A stretch of DNA of 33,278 bases. Source: Methanosarcinales archaeon. GTDB lineage: Archaea; Halobacteriota; Syntropharchaeia; Alkanophagales; Methanospirareceae. The notes beneath the pieces were generated by a model, which saw nothing but the letters and a program-made list of their open reading frames with translations, had not been told where the DNA came from and searched no databases. Location: the NCBI GenBank assembly GCA_025464325.1, contig JAODGH010000046.1, positions 1 to 33,278 on the forward strand. Direction: 5' to 3'. Below, in pieces: positions 7,006 through 15,474 of the stretch. Each line of letters opens with the position of its first letter. Positions within the stretch are counted from its first letter, which is position 1. The position numbers and the translations under genes are program-made.

Positions 7006-8158
7006 TGATAATACGATTACCTCCCCAGGGGGGATTGGAGAGTGCTATCGTCTCGTTACCTGTGTTTTTAAGAAAAATTCTGAATTTTTCTCCCTGAACA
7101 AATTCATGAACGTAATTCTCAGTATTATTATTTAGATATAAATGCAGCTCTGGCTTCCTAAAAGACAGGTTTGGAGGAGGTGGTGTGGGGACAGGAATGG
7201 AAGGAACATCAAATTTTTCAATTTTTACGAGTTTCTTCGCTTTCGTATCAACTACACAGAGAATGCCATATAATTCTTCGGTTCTCTCTTCGTGTGGATT
7301 AAAGTGTGGACGAAATCTCAGCTCAACTATGTCCGGTTTGTCGGGTGATGTAGCATATACAATGGATACCTTTCCATATTTTTCTTTTAGCGTTTCAAGT
7401 TTACTTCTTGCTGATTCATCTTTCAACACAATATCAATTAACCTATCAGTCTTGCAGGATCGAATGATTTTCTCAACCTTCCCGGTGGTAAGATTCACCC
7501 AGCAGGAAAAGCCTATCGGGTCTGTTGGAAATGCAACTGGTTCTCTCTTAATTTCCTCTATTTTTTGCGGGTCTATATCGATTGAGAAGTGAACCAGAGC
7601 AGAAGTATCACTATATGGATTAAACACCTCAACTTCTGGGTATACCTTGCCATACCGTCTCTCTAAGAATTCAACTATTTCTCTTACTTCTGAATCCATT
7701 AAAGCCAAGTCAATAATCCCCTGCTCATTAACCTCAACTTCTCCATGCTCATTCACTTCAACAATCTTTATTCCGTTTATTTCAATGGGTTCTGGGGGTT
7801 CTGGCGTAATTATACGTGGAGTTACAATCTCAGTTTCAACTTTAATGATTTCTTCATCCTTCACATAAACCAAGATAACTTCGTATGAGTGATTAAATTC
7901 CATATTTTCCGGCTGAAACATCACCAAAGTGTAATTGTCACGGGGCTTAACAATGCATTCGTAACTTCCATATTTGCTTTCCAAATCCTCTATCTTATCT
8001 TTTACTTCAACTTTTGCAAGATAGTCAGCTGACTTGTTGAACCCGCTACTATTATTACTAACATTCATCCACTGATTGGCTATAACTATGGATGATAGTG
8101 TCACAATTATAATGACAATGCAGGAAATTATCAGTACTTTTTTCTTTTCTTTTTTCAT
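6998..8158 (-). CDS. Membrane-anchored surface protein with three internal repeats, function unknown
   Basis: Family not recognised. The 386-aa product starts with a basic stretch (MKKEKKK) and one membrane segment (residues 8-28), so the rest is probably outside the cell. Three related units follow, about residues 46-107, 149-231 and 241-312. Each opens with a helix ending in (K/R)YG(K/S), for example IVEFLERRYGKVYPE and LETLKEKYGKVSI. Each closes with a strand pair like CWVNLTTGKVEKI and CVVDTKAKKLVKI, which recalls PepSY-type folds. A proline-rich linker (~318-330) precedes an Ig-like end (EKFRIFLKNTGNETIAL) that stops abruptly after NPPWGG and may be truncated. The gene is more AT-rich and asparagine-rich than its neighbours and lies between repeats and an integrase remnant, suggesting acquisition. 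The start has no strong ribosome site. Confidence 0.75.
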   Translation of the reverse strand: MKKEKKKVLIISCIVIIIVTLSSIVIANQWMNVSNNSSGFNKSADYLAKVEVKDKIEDLESKYGSYECIVKPRDNYTLVMFQPENMEFNHSYEVILVYVKDEEIIKVETEIVTPRIITPEPPEPIEINGIKIVEVNEHGEVEVNEQGIIDLALMDSEVREIVEFLERRYGKVYPEVEVFNPYSDTSALVHFSIDIDPQKIEEIKREPVAFPTDPIGFSCWVNLTTGKVEKIIRSCKTDRLIDIVLKDESARSKLETLKEKYGKVSIVYATSPDKPDIVELRFRPHFNPHEERTEELYGILCVVDTKAKKLVKIEKFDVPSIPVPTPPPPNLSFRKPELHLYLNNNTENYVHEFVQGEKFRIFLKNTGNETIALSNPPWGGNRIIND

Positions 8159-8244
8159 CTTATCTGACTTCTTTCTTTTTTATCCCACTAATTGTTATTT
8201 AAATTTTCCTTATTAAATTGATCATAGCGAGTTTGCCTAACTCC

Positions 8245-8357
8245 GGTATATCCGCATTATTGCATATATCACTCCAATTTGGCATCATATGCGCATTGCG
8301 TATATCCCTCCATTTTGGTGGTATATCCGCAGTATTGCGTATATACATCCCTCTGGA
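8245..8357. repeat. Degenerate tandem repeat, about three units of ~36 nt
   Basis: Units begin near 8245, 8281 and 8317 and share a core like ATATCCGCATTATTGC, then ATATATCxCTCCA and TTTTGG. The copies have diverged (roughly two thirds identical by eye). With no unique spacers between units, this is not a CRISPR. It occupies the left part of the 8159-8614 gap; the right part holds the recombinase remnant and a GGATGAAT microsatellite at about 8552-8574. Confidence 0.6.
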
Positions 8358-8404
8358 CGACCCTCCTATATCTTTTTACCTTCTTTTCAGCCTTTTACGC
8401 CCTC

Positions 8405-8527
8405 TCACTCATCTTCAAACAAATTATCCAGCTGGCTTTTTATCTTATTCCTCACGTGAATACATATTTCAATCGTCTTCGAGCTTTTATGCCCGGTTAG
8501 TTCCTGAATATCTTTGATTTCACCGGC
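8405..8527 (-). pseudogene. C-terminal remnant of a tyrosine recombinase/integrase gene
   Basis: The minus-strand frame before the TGA at 8405-8407 reads AGEIKDIQELTGHKSSKT followed by IEICIHVRNKIKSQLDNLF. This closely follows the end of XerC/D-like recombinases (GxDLRxIQELLGHKSSxTTxIYTHV...). The histidine of the LGHK box is kept. The nucleophile tyrosine position (IYTHV) reads ICIHV, so the catalytic Tyr is lost. The frame is closed upstream by a stop at 8528-8530, and the neighbouring TTTTTTGAG looks like the frame-shifted LLE that should precede AG. Only about 40 codons remain; the rest of the gene is gone or replaced by the leuS 3' flank. Confidence 0.75.
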
Positions 8528-8614
8528 TCACTCAAAAAATTAAGGAGATTGAATGGATGGATGAATGGATGAATACCATGGACCGAACCATCCAGGATCA
8601 ACCAGTCAGTGCCC

Positions 8615-11422
8615 TCATACCACATATATCGCCGGTTTGAGCGGTATCGCCACCCCTCTCTTATTACCCGGATCGTATTCCGAATTGATTGCGATCTCGC
8701 ACCCGAACACTCGTTCCAGATACCCACACTCACGTGCCAGAACTTCTTCCTCATTCAATTCAAAATATTCGATGTCGCTTTTCATCACGCGTTTCACGAA
8801 TTCTAACGTCGTTTTGTCCTTTCGCAGCCGCATAGCCTCTTTTATCCTTGCTTTCGCCGGTACATCCTTTATCGCACGTAATATCTCATACTTCCACGGC
8901 TCCGCAGTATACACATATATCCTCTCCGGACGGTCTATTCGCGCTACACGCAATATCTCCTTTATATCATCCACCAGCGAGATCAGATACTCCTCCTCCC
9001 GTTCCACCCGCTCATCCATGAACTCCGCCCTCACTGTCGGTAGTTTCGCCCGCGATATGAAGCCCTCATGCCCCAGTTTGTGCCATATCTCCTCGCATAT
9101 GTGCGGTACTATCGGTGATAGCATTATTAACCACGCCTCCATCATGTTCCTCACTATCCGTCGCCTCCTCGCCGTATCTGTACGCTGCTCGTAATACCTT
9201 ATATCGTTCATCACCTCGAAGAACATGTTTATTCCCGCATCTCGTATCCTGAACGCTCTAAAACGCTCTATCGATTCATCCAACCTGCGATAGAACCGTG
9301 CCATCAGCCACCGGTCCATATGCATGAACTCCGTCTCCCTTAGCTCCTCTTCGCCGAGACTATCCTCAAATAGCGCCACCAGCGCATTGAACCTGCCGCG
9401 TAAGGCATTCACATCATCCTCACGCCAGTTCACGACCGCTCCGAGATCCGCATTTATCGCACAATACAACCTGTACAGATCCACACCATACAGCTCCGAC
9501 ACCTTGGCCAGCGGTATCACGTTACCCCTGCTCTTCGCCATCTTCTTGCCCTCCCGTATCATCAGCTCGTTCAGTGTGATGGCTCTCGGCCACTTGTCCT
9601 CGGTGAATATCGCCGCATGATGCATAAGAAAGAACACCAGATGGTTGCTCAGATGCGGTGGTGCCGTATGTCTCAGATCGTTTGGATACCAGTATTCAAA
9701 CTCCGCTCTTATCTTCTCCAACAGATCCGCATTAACGCCCGTATCACGTGCCACCGTCGCAGCATCTCCTATGCCCAGATACACATAATCAAAGAACGCT
9801 TCTGTCAGACTCTCTACCGGCACATCTCTCAATAAGTGTGCTATCGTATACAACGCCATGTATATCGTGGAATCACTCAACGATTCGATTATCCACTCAC
9901 GATCAAACGGGAACCTGGTACCCAGCCCCCTCTTTCGTGCACATGGTCGCAACGCCAGCCAGTCAATGATGTCGTGCATATATGCCTTGTACTTCGCGGG
10001 ATAGAAGATCATACCCGAAACGAGTTTGTGTCCACGCTCCTTCCACCATTCCGCACGATAATCTATGAACCACTGATCTTCAAGAACCGCTACAATCACC
10101 TTACTGCCACTCCTCGTCACCGCTTTTCTCGATGTCTCATAAAACACATCGGCAACACCTCTATTTCGCAACCAGTCCTTCACTTCGTCCTTTATATCCG
10201 CTATTTTTATACCCGCGAACCTGCCACATCGCTCGTTCAATACACCACGATAGAATTCATCCCGGTATATGGTCTGCGTTGCCTCTTCCAGTCGCTTATC
10301 TGTCTGGCTCTCTATGCCCATCTCCCGGCATATCTCCGCCGCAGGGATGTCATATCCCTCGATATCTATAATCTTTATCGGCTCGATCTCCGGACATTCT
10401 CCTTTGCGCTTCAAATCTTCCAGCGCAATATAGTCATAAGGCGCATGCGCCGGCACCGAATACACCACCCCCGTTCCCACATCGGGGTCAACGAAACTCG
10501 CAGGTAAAACTGGCACTTCTCTGCCCGATACCGGCTCCTTCACACGCGTGTTCACGATCTTACTGCCCGTAAACTCATCTAAAATCGTTATATCAACACC
10601 TTGTTTCTGGTAGCTCAGCTTCTCACTCGCTTCTTTCGATACCACCCACACCTCATCGTTCACCTTCAGCTTCACATACTTCGCATCCGGTCTTATCCAC
10701 AGGTTCGTCACACCAAATATCGTCTCCGGTCGCAGCGTCGCTGCAATAAGATAACTACCATCCTCAAGCTCGAACTTTATCGTTGTATGTTCTACCACCG
10801 CCACCTTATCCGTATCTCCACCCTCTATATCGTCCTCTCCAACGGCTGAACCATCTTCTATTGAATACGTTATCGGATATTTACCCTTCTTTATCACACC
10901 CTTATCATACAGTTTCTTGAACTGCCATTCGACAAACCTGTTATATAACGGCTCGGTGGTATTGAACTTCCTACGCCAGTCTATGGAATAGCCCATACGG
11001 TTGAAATCTTCCGATATACGCCCCGCGAAGAAGTTAGCCACCGATTCCGGGTCATTAAAACTATTTAAAACGGATTCTACACGGTCCTCAGGCTCGTAGA
11101 CCGATATATAATCCCTGTATCGCTCTATTACCTCTCTGTCCCGTTTCGCTATGCTGTCTGCAATCGCCAGTATAGGTGTGCCGGTAACATGAAATGCCAT
11201 GGGAAATAGCACATTGTAGCCCTCCAATCGCTTGAATCGGGCTATTATGTCCCCTATGGTGTAAGTTCGCCCGTGTCCTATATGCAGTGGTCCCGATGTA
11301 TACGGGTACGGCACGGTAATAAAGAATTTCTTTGCAGCACCCGGCTCGGCATCAAATACACGCTCGGCATGCCATTTCCGCTGCCATTTCGCCTCTATTT
11401 CCTTATAGTTCACACTCTCCAT
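8615..11422 (-). CDS. leuS: Leucyl-tRNA synthetase, archaeal/eukaryotic type
   Basis: Charges tRNA-Leu with leucine in the cytosol. The 935-aa length is normal for the archaeal form. The HIGH box is HIGH at residues 47-50 (in YTSGPLHIGHGRTYTIGD). The CP1 editing domain lies about 220-420, with AATLRPETIFG and the conserved Asp in VPAHAPYDY. The second catalytic box is KMAKS (627-631, GKKMAKSRGN) in place of KMSKS. The anticodon-binding helical domain follows (about 680-800), and the C-terminus ends IPLKPAIYVV, as expected for the tRNA-contacting tail. The ATG is preceded by AAGGAGAGC, a fair ribosome site. It stands alone, diverging from the initiator tRNA gene. Its 3' end abuts the decayed region around the integrase remnant but the protein appears complete. 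Confidence 0.96.
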   Translation of the reverse strand: MESVNYKEIEAKWQRKWHAERVFDAEPGAAKKFFITVPYPYTSGPLHIGHGRTYTIGDIIARFKRLEGYNVLFPMAFHVTGTPILAIADSIAKRDREVIERYRDYISVYEPEDRVESVLNSFNDPESVANFFAGRISEDFNRMGYSIDWRRKFNTTEPLYNRFVEWQFKKLYDKGVIKKGKYPITYSIEDGSAVGEDDIEGGDTDKVAVVEHTTIKFELEDGSYLIAATLRPETIFGVTNLWIRPDAKYVKLKVNDEVWVVSKEASEKLSYQKQGVDITILDEFTGSKIVNTRVKEPVSGREVPVLPASFVDPDVGTGVVYSVPAHAPYDYIALEDLKRKGECPEIEPIKIIDIEGYDIPAAEICREMGIESQTDKRLEEATQTIYRDEFYRGVLNERCGRFAGIKIADIKDEVKDWLRNRGVADVFYETSRKAVTRSGSKVIVAVLEDQWFIDYRAEWWKERGHKLVSGMIFYPAKYKAYMHDIIDWLALRPCARKRGLGTRFPFDREWIIESLSDSTIYMALYTIAHLLRDVPVESLTEAFFDYVYLGIGDAATVARDTGVNADLLEKIRAEFEYWYPNDLRHTAPPHLSNHLVFFLMHHAAIFTEDKWPRAITLNELMIREGKKMAKSRGNVIPLAKVSELYGVDLYRLYCAINADLGAVVNWREDDVNALRGRFNALVALFEDSLGEEELRETEFMHMDRWLMARFYRRLDESIERFRAFRIRDAGINMFFEVMNDIRYYEQRTDTARRRRIVRNMMEAWLIMLSPIVPHICEEIWHKLGHEGFISRAKLPTVRAEFMDERVEREEEYLISLVDDIKEILRVARIDRPERIYVYTAEPWKYEILRAIKDVPAKARIKEAMRLRKDKTTLEFVKRVMKSDIEYFELNEEEVLARECGYLERVFGCEIAINSEYDPGNKRGVAIPLKPAIYVV

Positions 11423-11482
11423 CCCCTGCTCTCCTTATTATCTTATGGTGGGATATACTGGAATAATTAATAGAATATCGGT

Positions 11483-11493
11483 AAATATAAAGC
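11483..11493 (-). promoter_or_regulatory. TATA box for leuS
   Basis: The minus strand reads GCTTTATATTT, about 65 bp upstream of the leuS ATG, giving a leader of about 40 nt that contains GGAGAG. Confidence 0.45.
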
Positions 11494-11500
11494 GACCAAG

Positions 11501-11510
11501 CTTTTTAATG
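11501..11510 (+). promoter_or_regulatory. TATA-like box for initiator tRNA-Met
   Basis: CTTTTTAATG is centred about 30 bp ahead of the first tRNA base, the usual spacing for archaeal tRNA genes. Confidence 0.45.
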
Positions 11511-11535
11511 CTTCAAATCTTAGTATTAAAATAAA

Positions 11536-11610
11536 AGCGGGGTAGGGTAGTTAGGAGATCCCGTCGGGCTCATAACCCGGAGATCGATGGTTCGAATCCA
11601 TCCCCCGCTA
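11536..11610 (+). tRNA. Initiator tRNA-Met (CAT)
   Basis: Acceptor stem AGCGGGG/CCCCGCT with discriminator A. The anticodon stem-loop is TCGGG-CTCATAA-CCCGG with CAT at 11571-11573; the T arm is GATGG-TTCGAAT-CCATC. An A1:U72 pair plus three consecutive G:C pairs in the anticodon stem are the marks of archaeal initiator tRNA rather than elongator Met. CCA is not encoded, which fits the presence of a CCA-adding enzyme gene at 14.1 kb. EndoQ begins 20 nt downstream and may share the transcript. Confidence 0.93.
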
Positions 11611-11630
11611 TTACTCAAAGACGAGCGCCG

Positions 11631-12866
11631 ATGATAATCAATTCAGACCTTCATATCCACTCCCGCTATTCTGCAGCCACTTCTCCACGTATGGACCTGC
11701 CCACACTGGCGATTGAAGCAGCACGGAAGGGCATACAACTGCTCGGCACCGGTGATTGTCTGCATCCAGAATGGCTAAATCAGATAAAACAGATGGACCA
11801 GTCGGGAGATGGTATATTCGTACACGGTACAACCAGCTTCGTACTCACTGTAGAGGTTGAAGATACGAGACGTGTGCATCATCTGATCATACTGCCCGCT
11901 ATCTCGAAGGCAGAGGAGCTGTACGAGTATTTCAAACGCTATTCGCATGATATAGACTCCGACGGCAGACCTTCGATAAGGCTCACGGGAGAGGAAATCG
12001 CGGAACATGCACGTGATGCCGAGGCGCTCATAGGTCCCTGCCATGCATTCACACCATGGACAGCCCTGTATGCCTATCATGACTCGCTACGTGAGTGCTA
12101 TGGGGACCTGGTTGACTATATATCCTTCATCGAGCTTGGGTTGAGTGCCGATACCACCTATGCCGACCGTATAACAGAACTGCATCGGCTCACGTTTCTC
12201 ACCAATTCCGATGCACATTCGCCTTACCCCATACGTCTGGCACGAGAGTTCAATCGGTTCGAAATGGCTGATTTATCTTTCGATGCCCTGAAAGCGGCAA
12301 TAGAACGGCGTAAGGGGTATAGACCCGTACTTAACGTGGGTGTACCTCCCGCAGAGGGTAAATATAACGAGAGTGCCTGTATCCGGTGCTACCAGCATTA
12401 TTCGCTCACCGAGGCAAGCGTAAGACGCTGGCGATGTAAATGTGGCGGTATGATAAAGAAAGGTGTACGCGACAGAGTGAATGAGCTCGCGGACTGTGAT
12501 AGTGGTATGCACCCACCGCACCGCCCCCCGTATCTGCACCTGATACCCCTTGCAGAGATAATAAGCCTCGCGATACAGAGATCGGTGAGTTCTAAAGCTG
12601 TGACGAGCATCTGGGAATCGTTACTTGCAGAATTCGGTACTGAAGTCAATGTACTGGTAGATGCACCCATAGAGGAGTATGAGCAGAATGGCATGGATAT
12701 AGACCCGCGCGTACTATCCGCAATAAAAGCGTTCCGGGCAGGTAAAATCGCAATTGAGCCCGGTGGCGGTGGTAAATATGGAACTATCCATCTGGATGCG
12801 CATGAAGTGAATCGTACGCCGGGCGGGCAACGTCCGCTATCTGATTTCTTGCCGCCTCATGCATAA
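11631..12866 (+). CDS. Endonuclease Q (EndoQ), PHP-domain DNA repair nuclease
   Basis: EndoQ of Thermococcales and some methanogens cuts DNA 5' of deaminated bases (uracil, hypoxanthine) and abasic sites. The 411-aa protein opens with the PHP metal motif DLHIHSRYSA (H8, H10). LLGTGDCLHPEWL and FLTNSDAHSPYPIRLAREFN are further PHP blocks. A zinc finger follows at about residues 245-271 (CIRCYQHYS, then RCKCGG), then a C-terminal segment with RPPYLHLIPLAEIISLAI and PGGGGKYGTIHL that fits this family's tail. The ATG lies 20 nt after the initiator tRNA with little ribosome-site signal. The protein is cytosolic and may work with PCNA. Confidence 0.88.
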   Translation: MIINSDLHIHSRYSAATSPRMDLPTLAIEAARKGIQLLGTGDCLHPEWLNQIKQMDQSGDGIFVHGTTSFVLTVEVEDTRRVHHLIILPAISKAEELYEYFKRYSHDIDSDGRPSIRLTGEEIAEHARDAEALIGPCHAFTPWTALYAYHDSLRECYGDLVDYISFIELGLSADTTYADRITELHRLTFLTNSDAHSPYPIRLAREFNRFEMADLSFDALKAAIERRKGYRPVLNVGVPPAEGKYNESACIRCYQHYSLTEASVRRWRCKCGGMIKKGVRDRVNELADCDSGMHPPHRPPYLHLIPLAEIISLAIQRSVSSKAVTSIWESLLAEFGTEVNVLVDAPIEEYEQNGMDIDPRVLSAIKAFRAGKIAIEPGGGGKYGTIHLDAHEVNRTPGGQRPLSDFLPPHA

Positions 12867-12894
12867 ATTCATAATCTTTATTCTGATTCAGTTG

Positions 12895-12903
12895 TTTATA
12901 TAT
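12895..12903 (+). promoter_or_regulatory. TATA box for the DHQ synthase II gene
   Basis: TTTATATAT lies about 45 bp upstream of the chosen ATG (12944), placing transcription start near 12925 and leaving GAGAGG in a short leader. Confidence 0.5.
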
Positions 12904-12943
12904 TGTCTTCTGCAAGTCTTTCTATAAATAAGAGAGGATGGAA

Positions 12944-14119
12944 ATGAGCGAAAAAGCAAGAATGAAGGAGGTATGGGTAAAGGCAGATGAGGGGACCTGG
13001 GAGGATAAGAAAGCACGGATCACTGCCAGCCTGGAGTCGGGCGTTGATGTGGTACTGGTAGAGGGGACCGATGTGAGCAAAGTAAAGGAACTGGGTCGTA
13101 TCAGGGTGGCTGCCACTGTACCCGAAGAAATACCTTTTGAGGTTGGTAAAGAGGCGGACATAATTGTTTATGGTAAGAGGAGCGAGGGTGATGGTACAAG
13201 ACCGATCCCACCCGAGATATCTCGATCGGACGTTTATAACGCTTTGAAGCGGGCTTACGGTACAAAACCGACCGCGGCATATGTGGTGATCAAAGGCAAG
13301 AAATTTGAACGATTTGCTGTGGATGTCTCAGATCACTGCAATTATGTGATTGTAATAGGCAAGGACTGGAAGATAATACCTCTGGAGAACATAATAGCAG
13401 AGTTACAGAAGAAAGAGACCCGGGTGATAGCAGGTGTGCAGAGTGCTGAAGAGGCGAGAACCGCGCTTGAAACGCTGGAATACGGTGCAGATGGTGTACT
13501 GCTCGATACCAGTGATCCATCCGTGATAAAGAAGGTGGTGGAGATAAGAGATACCGGTGCGATGAGCAAACTCTCGCTATCTTACGCCCGCATAACGAAT
13601 GTGAAAGAGCTCGAGATGGGCGACCGTGTCTGTGTAGATACCTGCACGTTGATGTCACCTGGTGAGGGTATGCTCATCGGATCTCAGTCGTTTGCTCTAT
13701 TCCTCGTGCATTCGGAATCCGAAGAGAGTCCTTATGTCGCTGCGAGACCTTTCAGGGTGAATGCCGGTGCTGTACATGCCTACATACTGGTAGGCGATAA
13801 GACGCGGTATCTCTCGGAACTGGCATCGGGCGATGAGGTGTTGATAGTAAACGCGGATGGTATGGCAAGGAAAGCCGTTGTTGGTCGAGTAAAGATAGAG
13901 AAACGACCGTTGATGCTTGTGGAGGCTGAAGTTGATACACCGAAAGGCAAGAGAGGATGCAGTATCATACTGCAGAATGCGGAGACAATAAAGCTTGTTG
14001 GTAAAGATAGACCTATTTCGGTTGTTGAATTGAAAGAAGGAGATGAGGTACTTGTCCATTTAACGGAAGCCGCCCGGCATTTCGGTACCGCAGTGGAAGA
14101 AATGGTGATAGAGAAATAG
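12944..14119 (+). CDS. aroB': 3-dehydroquinate synthase II (archaeal, AroB')
   Basis: Second step of the archaeal route to aromatic amino acids: NAD-dependent oxidative deamination and cyclisation of 2-amino-3,7-dideoxy-D-threo-hept-6-ulosonate to 3-dehydroquinate. This replaces classical AroB and requires an AroA' partner, which is not in this window. The N-terminus KEVWVKADEGTWEDKKARIT is the family start. VILDTSD-like text (YGADGVLLDTSDP) and MGDRVCVDTCTLMSPGEGML followed by GSQSFALFLVHSE are the most conserved blocks. ATGs occur at 12938, 12944 and 12962. I chose 12944 because GAGAGG is 7 nt upstream; family alignment would also accept 12962. The CCA-adding enzyme gene follows after 8 nt, so the two are probably one operon. 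Confidence 0.9.
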   Translation: MSEKARMKEVWVKADEGTWEDKKARITASLESGVDVVLVEGTDVSKVKELGRIRVAATVPEEIPFEVGKEADIIVYGKRSEGDGTRPIPPEISRSDVYNALKRAYGTKPTAAYVVIKGKKFERFAVDVSDHCNYVIVIGKDWKIIPLENIIAELQKKETRVIAGVQSAEEARTALETLEYGADGVLLDTSDPSVIKKVVEIRDTGAMSKLSLSYARITNVKELEMGDRVCVDTCTLMSPGEGMLIGSQSFALFLVHSESEESPYVAARPFRVNAGAVHAYILVGDKTRYLSELASGDEVLIVNADGMARKAVVGRVKIEKRPLMLVEAEVDTPKGKRGCSIILQNAETIKLVGKDRPISVVELKEGDEVLVHLTEAARHFGTAVEEMVIEK

Positions 14120-14127
14120 CTACTGAC

Positions 14128-15474
14128 ATGTCGGAAGCGGTGGAGACGATCCTGAACGAGGTTACAGAGCATATAAGACCCGGTGCTGATGAGCGTGTAG
14201 CGGTAAAAACCCTGACTGAACTGATTATCAAGAAGGTGAATAGCAAGGCGGCATCTATGGGCATAAATGCACGTGCTATCTCTGTCGGTTCTACCGCGCG
14301 TGATACGTGGGTAAGTGGTGAGGCGGATATAGACATATTCATCATGTTCCCGGCAGATATATCGGAACATGAACTAAAAGAGAAGGGGTTATTACTGGCT
14401 AAGAGCGTATCAGACCGTTATGAAGAGAGATACGCCTCGCACCCTTATATCCATGCCTACTTTCGTCACGGTGGCAGGGAGTACGGCGTGGATTTAGTGC
14501 CCTGTTTCGCGGTGAAAGATGCAACCAGTCTGAAATCCGCGGTGGATCGAACACCGTTCCATAACGAGTATGTTATACAGAAACTGTCGGGTCTCGAGGA
14601 CGAAGTTCGATTATTGAAGCAATTTCTACGTTGTCTCGGCATTTATGGCTCGGAACAGCGCCGTAAAGGCTTCTCTGGCTATCTGTGCGAATTGCTCATA
14701 CTGAAGTATCGCTCTTTCCTCACGTTACTGAAACATGCAGCCAACTGGCGATATGGAGAACGAATAGACATAGAGGGGCACGGGCAGTACAGGGGTAAAG
14801 ATCCGCTTATCGTTATAGATCCGGTGGATCCACGCCGAAACGTCGCGGCGGCTGTTTCTTCTTACTCATTCTGCAGGTTGATAGATGCCGCCCGGGAATT
14901 TCTCGCAAAGCCATCTCGTGAATTCTTCTTCCCGAAGGAAGTGAAACCACTGAGCGAATCAGAATTCCGCAGTATATTGAAAGATCGGGGTACATATTTC
15001 GTTATATTAAGGTTTAAAGCACCGGACGTTGTGGAGGATATCCTCTTCCCGCAGTTGAGAAAAGCCGAGTCATCGATCAGAAGACTGATAGAACGGAATG
15101 AATTCGTAGTGTATAGAAGTGACGTGACGGTGGATGAAGGCTATGCACTGCTCGTATTTGAACTGCTTGTATGGCAACTCCCGGGCATTAAAAAGCATAT
15201 AGGACCGCCAGTTACACTCCGTAAACATGCGGAGAAGTTCAAAAAGAGACATTCTCCACCATTCCTCATTGAGAATTGCCGGTATGTGGTGGAGTTGAAA
15301 CGTGAGTACACCGATGTTATGTGCCTGCTGAAGAACGAATTACAGTCGTGCAGTCTGGGCAGGCACCTGTCGGATGTTGTAGAAGAAGCGGGTTACGAGG
15401 TATTGACGCCCGAAGAACTAAAGCTCACCCCTGGTATCTGTTCATTCTTTCGTGATTACTTCGGCAACTCATGA
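14128..15474 (+). CDS. cca: CCA-adding enzyme (tRNA nucleotidyltransferase), archaeal class I
   Basis: Adds or repairs the 3' CCA of tRNAs without a nucleic-acid template. The 448-aa length matches archaeal class I enzymes. The nucleotidyltransferase motif is at residues 53-71: VGSTARDTWVSG, then EADIDIF with catalytic D67 and D69; the third carboxylate is in YGVDLVPCF (~120). GYLCELLILKYRSF (~193) is the conserved helix of the central domain. The gene is needed here because none of the five tRNA genes in the window encodes CCA. It is separated by 8 nt from the DHQ synthase gene and overlaps the end of convergent hisD by 6 nt. Confidence 0.93.
   Translation: MSEAVETILNEVTEHIRPGADERVAVKTLTELIIKKVNSKAASMGINARAISVGSTARDTWVSGEADIDIFIMFPADISEHELKEKGLLLAKSVSDRYEERYASHPYIHAYFRHGGREYGVDLVPCFAVKDATSLKSAVDRTPFHNEYVIQKLSGLEDEVRLLKQFLRCLGIYGSEQRRKGFSGYLCELLILKYRSFLTLLKHAANWRYGERIDIEGHGQYRGKDPLIVIDPVDPRRNVAAAVSSYSFCRLIDAAREFLAKPSREFFFPKEVKPLSESEFRSILKDRGTYFVILRFKAPDVVEDILFPQLRKAESSIRRLIERNEFVVYRSDVTVDEGYALLVFELLVWQLPGIKKHIGPPVTLRKHAEKFKKRHSPPFLIENCRYVVELKREYTDVMCLLKNELQSCSLGRHLSDVVEEAGYEVLTPEELKLTPGICSFFRDYFGNS

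Noticed and set aside
8245-8357. Possible CRISPR array
   Set aside because: Units are diverged and contiguous with no unique spacers of regular length; no cas gene in the window.
8565-9194. 209-codon + strand ORF over the leuS 3' end
   Set aside because: Antisense shadow of the synthetase; Ser/Ile-rich without recognisable domain.
9836-10507. Long + strand ORF of 223 codons inside leuS
   Set aside because: Antisense to a well-supported synthetase gene; composition (Arg/His/Tyr-rich, no domains) is that of a shadow frame.
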